Notes: a model not told the origin generated them from the letters alone. Shown: positions 30,439 through 40,440, counted from the first letter of the stretch. The stretch: DNA of 64,000 nucleotides from Rhodovulum imhoffii (GCF_003046545.1 NZ_QAAA01000008.1:1-64000); one strand, 5' to 3'. Translations and numbers: made by a program.

Positions 30439-31539
30439 TTAGTCCACGCGCGTCAGGGCAGGCACGCGGGCGGACCCGGAAAGCGCCACCGCCTTCAGCC
30501 GGGCAAAGACCAACTCCCCCTCAGCCAGCGCCAGACGGTCCCAGGATTTGCGCGAGATACGGGCCAGCAACGCCGCGCCCCGGCCATCGCTGCCCAAACG
30601 CAGGCGGACGGTCATCTGATGACCGGCGGGGTCGGCGCCTTCGATCCGGGCGGGCAACGCGTTCAGGATGGTCGTATCACGGGGGGGAGTCCGGCCCAGA
30701 CTGACATCGTTGGCAGGAATACGCACCCGCCGCCCCTCCCCCACCGGGCCAAGACCCCCCGCAACCACCAACACCCCACCCGGTACGGCGATTTCGCTCA
30801 GCCCGTAACCGGGATCGGTTCTTACCACCTTTCCGTCGATCACCACCGCCGGCTGGGGCATGTGCAGCAACGGCAGAGCCGGGTCCGCAAGCAAATCCGG
30901 GATTGGCCCGGCCGCCCGCACCCGGCCCTGCTCCATCAAGACCAGCGTATCGGCGAGACGCTCCACCTCGGCGATATCATGGCTGACATACAGAACCGGG
31001 ATCGACAGGGCCGCGTGCAGCCGTTCAAGGTAGGGCAGGATCTCATCCTTGGAAAAGCGGTCGAGAGCCGACAGCGGTTCATCCATCAACAGCAGCCCTG
31101 GCTGTGACAACAGCGCCCGGCCGATGGCGACGCGCTGACGCTCCCCCCCCGAGAGCATCCGGCTCGGGCGGTCAAACAGGGGCGCGATACCGAGCAGATC
31201 CACCACCTCCTCCATCCCGATCCGCGTAGTCCCGGAACGGCGCAGACCAAATCGTAAATTGGCCTCCACCGAGAGATGGGGAAAGAGACTTGCCTCCTGG
31301 AAGACATAGCCGACGGCACGGCGATGCGGGGGGACGAAACGGCGACGTTCCTGCCAGATGTCACCGTTGATCCGCAACCGCCCCTCCGGCATCCGCAGCA
31401 ACCCCGCAATGGCCCGCAGCACCGTTGTCTTGCCGCAACCCGAAGGACCGAACAGCGCGGTTATTCCCTGCCCCGGAACCGCGAAAGCGGCATCGAGCAT
31501 GAAACCGCCAAGACGGCCCCTGAAGGCGGCTTCGATCAT
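30439..31539 (-). CDS. modC: Molybdate ABC transporter, ATP-binding protein
   Basis: ModC (366 residues) powers molybdate import. The ATPase domain has Walker [17 protein letters not shown], signature [17 protein letters not shown] and Walker [13 protein letters not shown]. The C-terminal part (about residues 285-360, [22 protein letters not shown]) is the molybdenum-binding TOBE domain found in ModC. ATG 31539 overlaps the modB stop by 4 bp. It is the last gene of modABC. Confidence 0.93.
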   Translation of the reverse strand: MIEAAFRGRLGGFMLDAAFAVPGQGITALFGPSGCGKTTVLRAIAGLLRMPEGRLRINGDIWQERRRFVPPHRRAVGYVFQEASLFPHLSVEANLRFGLRRSGTTRIGMEEVVDLLGIAPLFDRPSRMLSGGERQRVAIGRALLSQPGLLLMDEPLSALDRFSKDEILPYLERLHAALSIPVLYVSHDIAEVERLADTLVLMEQGRVRAAGPIPDLLADPALPLLHMPQPAVVIDGKVVRTDPGYGLSEIAVPGGVLVVAGGLGPVGEGRRVRIPANDVSLGRTPPRDTTILNALPARIEGADPAGHQMTVRLRLGSDGRGAALLARISRKSWDRLALAEGELVFARLKAVALSGSARVPALTRVD

Positions 31540-32219
31540 TCGCGCCTCCCGTTCAGCCGCCGTTCGACCAGCATCATGGACAGGATCACCAGAAAAGACA
31601 TCGCCAGCATCCCGCCGGCAAGGACATGGGCCTTGTCCCATTGCAACGTTTCGACATAATCGAAAACCGTCACCGACAACACCTTGGTTTCGCCCGGAAT
31701 GGCACCGCCGATCATCAGGATGACGCCAAATTCCCCAACGGTATGGGCAAACCCCAGAACCGCCCCGGTGAACAAACCCGGTGCAGCCAGCGGCAGCGCG
31801 ACCGAAAAAAACGCATCCAGCGGGGCAGCACGCAAGGTGGCGGCCACCTCCATCGGGCGTTCCCCCATGGCTTCGAAAGCGTTACGGATCGGGTTGACCA
31901 CGAATGGCAGCGAATAGATCACCGACCCGACCACCAGCCCCTCGAAGGTAAAGGACAGCTTGCGCCCCAAAAGCGCCGTCAGCGGTGACTCCGGCCCCAT
32001 CGCGATCAGCAGGTAAAAACCCAGTACGGTCGGCGGCAGCACGATAGGCAGCGCCACGATGCTGGCGACGACCTCCTTCCAAAGCCCCCGCGCGCGGGCC
32101 AGCCACCAGGCCAGTGGCGTCCCTACCGCGAGCAGCACGATTGTCGAGACGGCGGCCAGCTTGAGGGTCAAAACCGTCGTCTGCACCATCGCAGCGTCCA
32201 GCAGGGGCGCCTCCGTCAT
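31536..32219 (-). CDS. modB: Molybdate ABC transporter, permease
   Basis: A 227-residue inner-membrane permease with five or six hydrophobic segments. The ATPase-coupling region [20 protein letters not shown] is typical of ModB, with [17 protein letters not shown] and [10 protein letters not shown] downstream, both hallmark ModB sequences. It is 3 bp after modA and overlaps modC by 4 bp. Confidence 0.95.
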   Translation of the reverse strand: MTEAPLLDAAMVQTTVLTLKLAAVSTIVLLAVGTPLAWWLARARGLWKEVVASIVALPIVLPPTVLGFYLLIAMGPESPLTALLGRKLSFTFEGLVVGSVIYSLPFVVNPIRNAFEAMGERPMEVAATLRAAPLDAFFSVALPLAAPGLFTGAVLGFAHTVGEFGVILMIGGAIPGETKVLSVTVFDYVETLQWDKAHVLAGGMLAMSFLVILSMMLVERRLNGRRE

Positions 32220-32222
32220 CGC

Positions 32223-32987
32223 TCAATCCTCTGTATCGTACCCGAATTTTTCAATGATCATGCGCGCCTCGGGCCCCTTCAGAAAGGCCAGATACGCCCG
32301 CGCGGCTTCGTTTTCCGCCCCCCTCTCCAGAAGAACCGCATCCTGCCGGATCGGGGCGTAAAGATCCTGCGGAACCATCCAGCGCGACCCGCTCTCATCG
32401 TCCAGAACCTGCGACAGCGCAACGAAGCCGAGCTGCGCATTTCCCGTGGCGACGAACTGATGCGTCTGGGTGATGGTCATCCCTTGCACGATCTTGTCCC
32501 CGAGGGAAGCGAAGACACCCAGCCCCTGCATCGTTTCGACGGCTGCCGCGCCATAGGGGGCCGTTTGCGGGTTGGCGATGGCGATATGGGTAAAATCGCC
32601 CGATCCCAGGACAGCGCCGGTTCCGTCGATCAGGGTGTCGTCGGCACTCCAGAGTACGACTCGCCCCACCCCATAGGTAAAGCGGGTACCGGGGACGGCG
32701 TAGCCCTCTGCCTCGGCTCTTTCGGGGCGGGCCTGATCGGCTGCGAGAAACACCTCGAAGGGCGCCTCCTGGGTGATCTGGGCATAAATCTGCCCCGTTG
32801 GCCCGAAGCTGTGGATCACGGTATGGCCCGTGGCCTCGGTGAAAGCCGCCGCGATCTCGTTGGCGGCTCCGGTGAAGTTCGCGGCCACCGCGGCAAGGAC
32901 CTCCCCCGCCCGCGCGCTGGGCGCGATGGTCAGCGCCATAAATGCCACAATGGAAGTTCCGTGCAGGAAACCTTTTGCGAAGGCCAT
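32223..32987 (-). CDS. modA: Molybdate ABC transporter, periplasmic binding protein
   Basis: ModA (254 residues) binds molybdate or tungstate in the periplasm. The signal peptide MAFAKGFLHGTSIVAFMALT ends near PSARAGE. The mature domain has VLAAVAANFTGAANEIAAAF, SFGPTGQIYAQI and the ligand-site IANPQTAPYGAAA, all typical of ModA. ATG 32987 has an AAAGGA site. It is the first gene of modABC. No ModE site or molybdenum-cofactor riboswitch was recognised upstream. Confidence 0.93.
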   Translation of the reverse strand: MAFAKGFLHGTSIVAFMALTIAPSARAGEVLAAVAANFTGAANEIAAAFTEATGHTVIHSFGPTGQIYAQITQEAPFEVFLAADQARPERAEAEGYAVPGTRFTYGVGRVVLWSADDTLIDGTGAVLGSGDFTHIAIANPQTAPYGAAAVETMQGLGVFASLGDKIVQGMTITQTHQFVATGNAQLGFVALSQVLDDESGSRWMVPQDLYAPIRQDAVLLERGAENEAARAYLAFLKGPEARMIIEKFGYDTED

Positions 32988-33791
32988 GAAAAATCCTTTT
33001 CTCACCCGGTGCGGCACAGCCCTGTACACGTCTGGTCCGGGGCAGAACGGGGCTGAAAGCACACGCTAACGGCAGGATCGCCCTCAACAGGCAGACCGGC
33101 TCGGCATCCCGCCGAAAGACGCTTGGGTGACCCCGCCGCCGGTTTCACCCTGCCCCCTGAGGGGATCCGGATCACTTGTATCGACCTGCCCATACTGGTT
33201 CAGCTGCGGTCAGGCGCGAAGACGCCCGGGGCATTATGACAAGTCGATGACGGGCGGCAACCGATTCCCGGTTGGTGCCGCCGCGTCTTTCGGACGCGCG
33301 GATCACGGACCCCTCTGCCAGGTCAAAGCTGTTCCGGCTTTAAGGCTCCTGATTTCGGGCCGTTCCGGCGGAAAGCACCGCGAAAACCTGCGCCGCCACC
33401 CACATTCCAGACGCCGCGCGACGGCACAGCCCCGGCGCTTCGATTTTCCCGGCCTCAATATCGAGCGGGCCTTGGCGCGGGACAGAGGCCCCCGCGTCAC
33501 ATCTTCGTAGCCGGACGACGCACCCCAAGCTCCTCGCGGATCGGCCCGGATGGTGTTGAGATCTGCCTCCGTGCAATGCTGCCCCGCATTGCCGATCGGC
33601 GTTCCCCACGGAAAATGCCGTTCGTCACCCCCCGCCGCCCGACCGGCAAACGGATCGCTTGTTTCCCGGACTCCCAGTGCAAGAAAACATCACATACGCT
33701 CCGCGGCGTGCCCACGACCGGAATTTCCTGTTTCACCCCCCGCGCACGCCGGGTAGCGTGGCGCCGCAACCCGTCAAAGCGCAGGACGCCC
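32988..33791. other. 804-bp stretch without a recognised gene (modA-bioY)
   Basis: The divergent modA and bioY genes are separated by 804 bp. Open frames exist on both strands, but none has a recognisable motif, a plausible ribosome binding site or this genome's usual codon pattern. A G+C-rich hairpin with a small bulge lies near 33245-33278. No BioR-type box (TTATnnATAA) or known riboswitch signature was found before bioY. It may hold a decayed gene plus two promoters. Confidence 0.5.
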
Positions 33792-34334
33792 ATGGAAACC
33801 AGAGACATCGTGTTCATCGCCCTCTTCGCCGCCATCACGGCCGCGCTCGCCGTTTTCCCGCCAGTGACACTGCCGGTCATCGGGGTGCCGATCACGGCGC
33901 AGTCGCTGGGCGTCATGCTCGCAGGTGGCGTATTGGGGGCAATGCGCGGGGGGCTCGCCATTGTCCTGCTGCTGGGTCTTTTGGCTATCGGGCTGCCGCT
34001 TCTGGCGGGCGGCCGGGGGGGCTTCGGGGTGTTTCTTGGCCCTACCGGAGGCTACCTGATCGGCTGGGCCGTGGCCGCCTTCGTGATCGGCTTTCTGACA
34101 GAGCGGTTCTGGTCGCGTCTGACCTATCCGGGCGCTTTCGTCATCTGCGTGGCAGGCGGGGTCGTGGTTCTTTACGCCATCGGCATCCCCTGGAGCGCCT
34201 TCGTCGCCAAGGTCAGCCTCGGCACGGCGCTGGCAGGGTCGCTGCCTTTCATCCCCGGCGACATCGTCAAGGCGCTGATCGCGGCGGGAGTGATCGTGAT
34301 CGTCAAGCGGTCTTACCCGATCATTGCAAAATGA
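33792..34334 (+). CDS. bioY: Biotin ECF transporter, substrate-specific S component
   Basis: BioY (180 residues) is the six-helix membrane protein that binds biotin in BioMNY energy-coupling-factor transporters. Visible family features are FPPVTLPVIGVPITAQSLGV near the N terminus, the GPTGGYLIGW loop and FIPGDIVKALIAA near the C terminus. ATG 33792 gives the standard length. Its stop overlaps the bioM start (ATGA), forming the bioYMN operon. Confidence 0.95.
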   Translation: METRDIVFIALFAAITAALAVFPPVTLPVIGVPITAQSLGVMLAGGVLGAMRGGLAIVLLLGLLAIGLPLLAGGRGGFGVFLGPTGGYLIGWAVAAFVIGFLTERFWSRLTYPGAFVICVAGGVVVLYAIGIPWSAFVAKVSLGTALAGSLPFIPGDIVKALIAAGVIVIVKRSYPIIAK

Positions 34335-35023
34335 TGCCTGCGCCAAAGCCCGCGGTCATCACGTTTCGGGATGTTGTCGTTGAAAAGAACGGCACCCCGA
34401 TCCTTGCCGGGCTGACCCTGCGCCTGAGCGAACGGCGCATCGGCGTGATCGGCCGCAACGGCTCTGGCAAAAGCACCTTCGCGCGCCTGTTCAACGGGAT
34501 CGAGACTCCATCGTCCGGGGAGGTTGGCATCGACGGAAAGACCGGGCGGAAAGACCTGCGCCGCCATGTCGGGTTCGTCTTCCAGAACCCCGACAATCAG
34601 ATCGTCTACCCGATCGTTTCCGAAGACCTCGCCTTCGGACTTAAAAACCTGAAGCTGACGCAACAGGAAACTGCGGCGCGAATCGACACGGTGCTGACCC
34701 GCTTCGGCCTTGCCCACCTGCGCGATCGGTTCACCCACCAACTCAGCGGTGGGGAAAAACAGATGATCGCATTGGCCGGGGTACTGGTCATGCAGCCGCG
34801 GGTGATCGTGTTCGATGAACCCACGACACTGCTGGACCTCTGCAACAAACGTCGCTTCATGGCCGCCCTGCAAGAGCTGGAACAACAGATCGTCGTCGTG
34901 TCCCACGACCTGGATCTGTTGCAGGGGTTTGACCGGGTCCTGCATTTCGAAAACGGCACGCTCTGCGAAGACGGCCCGCCCGCCCCGGTGATCGCGGCCT
35001 ACGTCGCACGCTCGCAATGCTGA
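34331..35023 (+). CDS. bioM: Biotin ECF transporter, ATPase A component
   Basis: BioM (230 residues) is the energising ATPase. It has Walker A GRNGSGKSTFARLFNG, QNPDNQIVYPIVSEDLAFGL (the Q-loop typical of ECF A subunits), signature LSGGEKQMIALAGVL, Walker B VIVFDEPTTLLD and the H-loop VVSHDLDLL. It starts at ATG 34331 overlapping bioY by 4 bp, and overlaps bioN by 7 bp. Confidence 0.95.
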   Translation: MMPAPKPAVITFRDVVVEKNGTPILAGLTLRLSERRIGVIGRNGSGKSTFARLFNGIETPSSGEVGIDGKTGRKDLRRHVGFVFQNPDNQIVYPIVSEDLAFGLKNLKLTQQETAARIDTVLTRFGLAHLRDRFTHQLSGGEKQMIALAGVLVMQPRVIVFDEPTTLLDLCNKRRFMAALQELEQQIVVVSHDLDLLQGFDRVLHFENGTLCEDGPPAPVIAAYVARSQC

Positions 35024-35610
35024 CGGATCTTTACGTTTCCGGCGACAGCCCCGTGCACCGCGCCCGCCCGGTGCGCAAGATCGTGGCGCTGATCGTGGTT
35101 TGCACCGGCCTCTTCATCTTCGAGGGCTGGCCCTCCGTTCTGACTGCCGGAATACTGGTAGGGGCGGGATTCGCGATGGCGGGATTGCGCCCGCGTCACG
35201 CCCTGGCGTCCCTGCGTCCGGCCCTGTGGATTCTCGTGGCGATTTTCGCCGTCCAGGCCATGCTGACAGATGCGCTCTTTGCCGGGTTCGTCACCGCGCG
35301 GTTCGTGGTCCTGATCCTCGCGGCCGCACTGGTGACCCTGACAACCCGGACCAGCGAGTTCGTGGAGGGAATTCTTGCCGCGCTGACCCACGCCCCGCAC
35401 TGGATACCGAAACACCAGATTGCGCTGGCGATTTCCTTGTGCCTGCGGTTCATTCCGCTGGTTCGGACGGTGCTGGAAGAGGTCCGTCAGGCCCAGCAGG
35501 CGCGCGGGACGCACGCCAGCCTGACCGCGCTGCTGGTGCCCCTGGTGGTGCGCACCCTGAAAACCGGCGACGAGGTCGCGCAGGCAATCTACGCCCGCTC
35601 CCCCGAATAA
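35017..35610 (+). CDS. bioN: Biotin ECF transporter, T component
   Basis: BioN (197 residues) is the transmembrane coupling protein. It carries the two Ala-Arg-small signatures of EcfT proteins, seen as QQARG (about residue 165) and IYARS (about residue 192), which touch the ATPases. Several hydrophobic helices precede them. It is the last gene of bioYMN and is convergent with the NDUFS4-like gene, 16 bp away. Confidence 0.93.
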   Translation: MLTDLYVSGDSPVHRARPVRKIVALIVVCTGLFIFEGWPSVLTAGILVGAGFAMAGLRPRHALASLRPALWILVAIFAVQAMLTDALFAGFVTARFVVLILAAALVTLTTRTSEFVEGILAALTHAPHWIPKHQIALAISLCLRFIPLVRTVLEEVRQAQQARGTHASLTALLVPLVVRTLKTGDEVAQAIYARSPE

Positions 35611-35626
35611 CGCGGCACGGGAGGGG

Positions 35627-35938
35627 TCAGTGGGTCCAGGCCCCGCGACGGCCGGTGGCGAAATTCTCCCCATACCCACCCGGACGGATGTTGGGACGGC
35701 GCTCCCTGGGCGTCATCACGACCGCCTCGATGCCGTTCTCTCTGGCGTAGTTCAGTGCGGCCTCCTTGCTGGCAAAGCGCATGCGCACCTGCGTCAGCGT
35801 GTCGGAGGATGACGTCCACCCCATCAGCGGGTCGATTTCCCGCGCAGAGGCCGGAGCGAATTCCAGAACCCACTGATGTGTCCTGGCCTGGCCGGACTGC
35901 GTGGGCGTTTTCGCGGGCTTGTAGATGCGGGCACGCAT
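35627..35938 (-). CDS. NDUFS4-like complex I subunit (ETC complex I domain)
   Basis: A 103-residue protein of the ETC_C1_NDUFS4 family, the bacterial counterpart of mitochondrial 18-kDa complex I subunit NDUFS4. It shows [41 protein letters not shown] and the C-terminal [15 protein letters not shown], all conserved in alphaproteobacteria. It is an accessory subunit on the hydrophilic arm of NADH dehydrogenase. It is encoded alone, divergent from uvrB, as is usual. Confidence 0.92.
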   Translation of the reverse strand: MRARIYKPAKTPTQSGQARTHQWVLEFAPASAREIDPLMGWTSSSDTLTQVRMRFASKEAALNYARENGIEAVVMTPRERRPNIRPGGYGENFATGRRGAWTH

Positions 35939-36059
35939 GTTTTCCTCCTGTCGCGGGGTATGGGTCTGTTATGGGTAATCCGCCCGCCGCACGCAAGGGG
36001 CGCGGCCCTTGATCCGGTGCGTCTGCGGGTCAAATCTAGGGGTCGGAAAGGAATCGCCC

Positions 36060-38219
36060 ATGCCAGACACACCGCTTTTGCGCCCCCCTGACCCGCCCGT
36101 GCCAGACCGCGCCAAGCCGGAAGGCGGCAAACGCTTTGTCATGCAAACCGATTTCGCGCCCGCCGGCGATCAACCTGCCGCCATCGCGGAACTTGCCGGA
36201 GGGATCGCCGCCGGAGAGCGCAATCAGGTGCTTCTGGGCGCAACCGGCACCGGCAAGACCTTCACCATGGCCAAGGTGATCGAGGAAACCCAGCGCCCGG
36301 CAATCATCCTTGCCCCCAACAAGACGCTGGCCGCCCAGCTCTACGGGGAGTTCAGGGGCTTCTTCCCCGACAATGCGGTGGAGTATTTCGTTTCTTATTA
36401 CGACTACTACCAGCCCGAAGCCTATGTGCCGCGCTCTGACACGTATATCGAGAAGGAATCGCAGATCAACGAACAGATCGACCGGATGCGCCATTCGGCC
36501 ACGCGGGCGCTGCTGGAGCGCGACGACGTCATCATTGTGGCCTCGGTGTCCTGCATCTACGGGATCGGCAGTGTCGAAACCTACGGAGCGATGACGCAGG
36601 ACCTAGTCGCCGGGCAGGAGTATGAGCAGCGCAAGATCATCGCAGACCTGGTCGCCCAGCAATACCGCCGCAACGACCAGGCGTTTCAGCGCGGCAGTTT
36701 TCGCGTGCGTGGCGACGTGCTGGAAATCTGGCCCGCCCACCTGGAGGACCGTGCCTGGCGGCTGTCCTTCTTCGGCGAGGAGTTGGAAGGCATCACCGAG
36801 TTCGACCCCCTTACCGGACAAAAGACCGGCAACTTCGATCAGATTCGCGTTTATGCCAATTCACACTACGTCACGCCCAAGCCGACCCTTCAGCAAGCCA
36901 TCCACCATATCCGCAGAGAACTGCGCCAGCGGCTGGACCATCTGGTACAGGACGGCAGGCTGCTGGAAGCCCAGCGCCTGGAACAGCGCACGAATTTCGA
37001 TCTTGAGATGCTGGAGGCCACCGGCGTGTGCAACGGGATCGAGAATTACTCCCGCTACCTGACCGGTCGCGCGCCCGGCGAACCGCCGCCCACGCTGTTT
37101 GAATTCATCCCCGACCACGCCATTGTCTTCGCCGACGAATCCCATGTGACTGTCCCCCAGATCGGCGGCATGTACCGAGGCGACTACCGGCGCAAGTTCA
37201 CCCTTGCCGAGCACGGTTTCCGCCTGCCCTCCTGTATGGACAACCGCCCCCTGAAATTCGAGGAATGGGACGCCATGCGTCCGCAATCGGTCTTCGTTTC
37301 CGCCACCCCCGCCGCGTGGGAGCTGGAGCAGGCGGGCGGCATCTTTACCGAACAGGTCATCCGCCCCACCGGCCTGCTGGACCCGGAGGTGGAAATCCGC
37401 CCGGTCGAAACACAGGTGGACGACCTCCTGGATGAGGTCCGGCAGGTCGCGGCCAAAGGGTGCCGGGTGTTGTGCACCACTCTGACCAAGCGCATGGCCG
37501 AAGACCTGACCGAATACCTGCATGAGCAGGGCATCCGGGTGCGGTACATGCATTCCGACATCGACACGATCGAACGCATCGAGATCCTGCGCGACCTGCG
37601 CCTGGGCGCCTTCGATGTGCTGGTGGGCATCAACCTGCTGCGCGAAGGCCTGGATATCCCCGAATGCGGCCTGGTGGCCATCCTGGACGCCGACAAGGAG
37701 GGCTTCCTGCGCTCTGAAACCTCTCTGATTCAGACCATTGGCCGCGCCGCGCGCAACGCGGAAGGGCGGGTCATCATGTATGCCGACAAGGTCACCGGCA
37801 GCATGCAGCGCGCCCTTGCCGAGACCGAACGCCGCCGCGAAAAACAGATCGCCTACAACACCGCCCACGGGATCACCCCCGAAACGGTGAAAAAGAATGT
37901 CGAGGACATCCTCGCCGGCCTCTACCAGGGGGATGTGGACATGACCCGCGTCACCGCCACGGTGGACAAGCCGCTGCTGGGCGCGAATCTTCAGGCCCAC
38001 CTGGACGGGCTGCGCACGCAGATGCGCGAGGCCGCCGAGAATCTGGAGTTCGAAGACGCCGCCCGTCTGAGAGACGAGATCAAGCGGCTTGAAGCCGTTG
38101 ACCTCGCCGTGGCCGACGACCCGATGGCCCGCCAGTCCGCCATCCAGACCTCCGGCGGTGCCCGGGCGCGCTCCACCGCCGGACGGCCGGGGCAGCGCGG
38201 CAGGCCACGCAAGCGTTGA
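36060..38219 (+). CDS. uvrB: Excinuclease ABC subunit B
   Basis: UvrB (719 residues) is the damage-verifying helicase-like subunit of nucleotide excision repair. Walker A GATGTGKT is at residues 60-67; the beta-hairpin region [20 protein letters not shown] follows. The DESH Walker B is in [16 protein letters not shown], the helicase VI motif in QTIGRAARN, and a C-terminal UVR domain ([13 protein letters not shown]) binds UvrC. ATG 36060 has AAAGGAA upstream; an earlier in-frame ATG at 36009 is less likely. The C-terminal tail is basic. Confidence 0.97.
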   Translation: MPDTPLLRPPDPPVPDRAKPEGGKRFVMQTDFAPAGDQPAAIAELAGGIAAGERNQVLLGATGTGKTFTMAKVIEETQRPAIILAPNKTLAAQLYGEFRGFFPDNAVEYFVSYYDYYQPEAYVPRSDTYIEKESQINEQIDRMRHSATRALLERDDVIIVASVSCIYGIGSVETYGAMTQDLVAGQEYEQRKIIADLVAQQYRRNDQAFQRGSFRVRGDVLEIWPAHLEDRAWRLSFFGEELEGITEFDPLTGQKTGNFDQIRVYANSHYVTPKPTLQQAIHHIRRELRQRLDHLVQDGRLLEAQRLEQRTNFDLEMLEATGVCNGIENYSRYLTGRAPGEPPPTLFEFIPDHAIVFADESHVTVPQIGGMYRGDYRRKFTLAEHGFRLPSCMDNRPLKFEEWDAMRPQSVFVSATPAAWELEQAGGIFTEQVIRPTGLLDPEVEIRPVETQVDDLLDEVRQVAAKGCRVLCTTLTKRMAEDLTEYLHEQGIRVRYMHSDIDTIERIEILRDLRLGAFDVLVGINLLREGLDIPECGLVAILDADKEGFLRSETSLIQTIGRAARNAEGRVIMYADKVTGSMQRALAETERRREKQIAYNTAHGITPETVKKNVEDILAGLYQGDVDMTRVTATVDKPLLGANLQAHLDGLRTQMREAAENLEFEDAARLRDEIKRLEAVDLAVADDPMARQSAIQTSGGARARSTAGRPGQRGRPRKR

Positions 38220-38225
38220 TCCGGC

Positions 38226-39677
38226 TCAGTGCATCCTCGCCGGAGCGGGGAAAGTGACACTGATCGTTTGTGGCGCAAGGATTTCCAGCACCGGCCGACC
38301 GTTCCGGACATGATGGGCCACGAGGTTGCGCGACACCCGGCCAGACTCCGGTTCGGGCCGGTTCATGGTAATCTTTCCCTCCAGAAAGTCGGGAAAAATC
38401 GCCGCGATCTCCGCGCGCGCCTCGGGCGAAAGAGCCGCTAAGGCGAACCGGCCCAAATATAGACTTTCCGTCGGGGCGGCATTGCTCCAGATCACTTCAT
38501 GACGGTCGAACAGGATGTGGAAGTAAGTGACTCCAGGCGCCTCCGTGACAACGCGCACGCCCGGCAACCCCAGCAGCTTGATCGCGGGGATCAGCACTTC
38601 CTCCCGCCCGGTCAGGCGGCGCGCGACACGCGACGAAACCAGAACCCGGTGTTGCGGCGATACCTCCAGCGGCGCGCCGGGCATGCCCGGCCCCAGCGCA
38701 CCGGCCTCGATCCGCACCGGCGCCAGCTTGGGATTGGTCCGCAATTCACCCACGCCCATGACACGCGCCCCAACCCAGCGCACGGGCTGGTAGCCGTTAT
38801 CCCGTGTCAGGACCAGATCCCCCGGCCGCAGAGTCTCTACCGGGACATCCCCCGCCTCTGCCCGGATCAATGTGCCCTTGGTAAAGCACGGCGCGCCGGT
38901 GCTGTCGCCGGCGGCACCGGCCCCGTAGACCTGCGTTCCGGAAGGCAGAAATACGGTATCGACAATCGTGTCGGTGGCAACCGTACCGTTGGAATTGAAG
39001 GTCAGCTTGTGCGCCTGCCCAGATCCTTCGAAGTAATATATATGCTTCCCGACCGAGGCGAACCCAAACGCATCTCTGGGAATGGTGTGCCCGGTATCGA
39101 CCATGACCTCGACCAAACTTCCCGCACCGGGTGTGTCCGAGAACGTATAGCGGTATATTTTCTGGGAATTCGGGTCTAGGCCCAGGTACATTTCCCGGCC
39201 CGTGTCGTCTTCACCAAAATAGATCAGGTCGGTGACATTGACACCGGACAGATCGGTATAAGCCCCAGTCGGCTGATAGGTGCCGTCGGTCTGCCGCTCC
39301 AGTTCTATGATGCGCGAAGTCCAGCCCTGGGGCGTAGTCGTGAAAGACGTATAATAAAGATGTATGCCATCCGGACTGGGCGTGAGAGAGGACGCAGTCC
39401 CCGTAGACGGCGAATCTGCAATCAGCGTGTAATCATTGGCCGAACCGCTTTCGGTATTGAAACGATACACGTCACAGCTGCCGGAACCCGAATAGACGAT
39501 GCCTACCAGTTCCAAATCGCCGTCGGGTGTCTTCAAAACGGAAAGGTCACCCCATTGGCCCGCCGAAGAGTAATCGTTGATATAGATTTCCTGGCCGGTT
39601 ACCGGATCCCATGCGTAAAGCTGGTTTCCGGATGTGATGTAATAAACCAGATCTGGGTCAAGCGTATGTGCGGGCAT
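38226..39677 (-). CDS. Hint-domain protein with N-terminal propeller-like region
   Basis: A 483-residue protein whose C-terminal half is a Hint_2 (hedgehog/intein) domain of the type abundant in Rhodobacterales. It opens at Cys264 in PCFTKGTLIRAEAGDVPVET, then LRPGDLVLTRDNGYQPVRW and SPQHRVLVSS. Residues 1-260 form repeated strand-rich blocks (YYITSGNQLYAWDP, HLYYTSF, KHIYYFEG) resembling beta-propeller blades. No signal peptide is seen, so if exported a type I route is likely. ATG 39677 has GGGGAAG upstream. Whether the Hint domain self-cleaves is unknown. Confidence 0.8.
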   Translation of the reverse strand: MPAHTLDPDLVYYITSGNQLYAWDPVTGQEIYINDYSSAGQWGDLSVLKTPDGDLELVGIVYSGSGSCDVYRFNTESGSANDYTLIADSPSTGTASSLTPSPDGIHLYYTSFTTTPQGWTSRIIELERQTDGTYQPTGAYTDLSGVNVTDLIYFGEDDTGREMYLGLDPNSQKIYRYTFSDTPGAGSLVEVMVDTGHTIPRDAFGFASVGKHIYYFEGSGQAHKLTFNSNGTVATDTIVDTVFLPSGTQVYGAGAAGDSTGAPCFTKGTLIRAEAGDVPVETLRPGDLVLTRDNGYQPVRWVGARVMGVGELRTNPKLAPVRIEAGALGPGMPGAPLEVSPQHRVLVSSRVARRLTGREEVLIPAIKLLGLPGVRVVTEAPGVTYFHILFDRHEVIWSNAAPTESLYLGRFALAALSPEARAEIAAIFPDFLEGKITMNRPEPESGRVSRNLVAHHVRNGRPVLEILAPQTISVTFPAPARMH

Positions 39678-39720
39678 TTCTACTTCCCCTGTGTGAGCAC
39701 GCCTTAAAGGCGAGTTAAGT

Positions 39721-39840
39721 TGATCAATAGTCATTTACGTTGATTTATGATGATATTTAATTTGGTGCATTTTGCAATGATTTTCTACTTTAGGGTTATA
39801 ATAATTATCTATTATTATATAAATTTTATTTATATCCCAT
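39721..39840. promoter_or_regulatory. Very AT-rich intergenic segment between Hint gene and repeat protein
   Basis: About 120 bp of roughly three-quarters A+T, with runs such as TAATAATTATCTATTATTAT, in an otherwise strongly G+C-rich window. It lies between the divergent starts of the Hint gene and the repeat-protein gene and so must include at least one promoter. Such segments are frequent targets of nucleoid proteins that silence acquired genes. No specific -10/-35 pair is chosen because many are possible. Confidence 0.5.
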
Positions 39841-40015
39841 CAGGTGGTGATAGAATGCTTTTTACACGCATTACGTGTGTGTCACCGGTAGTTTTCCGCC
39901 GATATATCCGTGCCCTCGGGCAAACTGTCTCACTACCCTTGCCCCCGGTTGAATTGCGGCCCATCTTTGAGCCATGACTCCGCAATCTGCCCAGCCTTCA
40001 GGAAAGAACGTGAAA

Positions 40016-40390
40016 ATGACCGACAAGAAAGACACCATGTTTAACGCCGACGCGCTGAAAACCGACGACCCCACGCCACTGTCCAGCCGGATGAACTGGC
40101 AGTTGCTGTCCGACAACCCGGACACACCGATGTCGGTGAAGGAACTCAAGACCGACGATCCGACGCCCTTCTCGCGCTTCATGAAGTTGCCGCTGCTGAG
40201 CGATCGCAAGTCCAGCATCAAGCTCATGACGGACAACCCAACGCCCTTCTCCTCACGCATGGGCTGGGACCTTCTGTCCGACAAGACCCCTTTTGAAAGC
40301 ACCCCCGGCACCGCCAAGACCGGAGAAAAGGGTGAAGGGGCGTTCTCCCGCTTCCTGCGTGGCATCGTGACCGGCGAAGTCCAGAAATAA
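40016..40390 (+). CDS. Small triple-repeat protein of unknown function
   Basis: A 124-residue protein with three 20-residue repeats at positions 14-33, 44-63 and 70-89. They share the pattern L-x-T-D-[DN]-P-T-P-[LF]-S-x-x-M-x-x-x-L-L-S-D. A degenerate fourth piece, AFSRFLRGI, lies near 109-117. It has no signal peptide, membrane segment or cysteine and is rich in D, K, T, S and P. The start ATG 40016 has an AGGAAAG site; ATG 39974 upstream has none. A strong terminator follows. I recognise no family; possibly an assembly, scaffold or peptide-precursor protein. Confidence 0.75.
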   Translation: MTDKKDTMFNADALKTDDPTPLSSRMNWQLLSDNPDTPMSVKELKTDDPTPFSRFMKLPLLSDRKSSIKLMTDNPTPFSSRMGWDLLSDKTPFESTPGTAKTGEKGEGAFSRFLRGIVTGEVQK

Positions 40391-40412
40391 ACTGTCTGTC
40401 ATCAACGGTTCC

Positions 40413-40440
40413 ACCGCCCGCGTCCGGACGCGGGCGGTTT
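40413..40440 (+). terminator. Rho-independent terminator of the repeat-protein gene
   Basis: A perfect 11-bp stem (40413-40423 / 40428-40438, ACCGCCCGCGT and its complement) with a CCGG tetraloop, ending in TTT then CGTT. It lies 22 bases after the stop codon of the repeat protein. Confidence 0.85.

Noticed and set aside
33497-33961. Minus-strand 154-codon frame across the bioY start
   Set aside because: It overlaps the bioY coding region antisense and has no motif; the non-overlapping part is arginine-rich artefact.
39747-39977. 76-codon frame in the AT-rich segment, starting with a hydrophobic Ile/Tyr-rich stretch
   Set aside because: The hydrophobic part is simply AT-rich DNA translated; there is no ribosome binding site and the second half is out of character.
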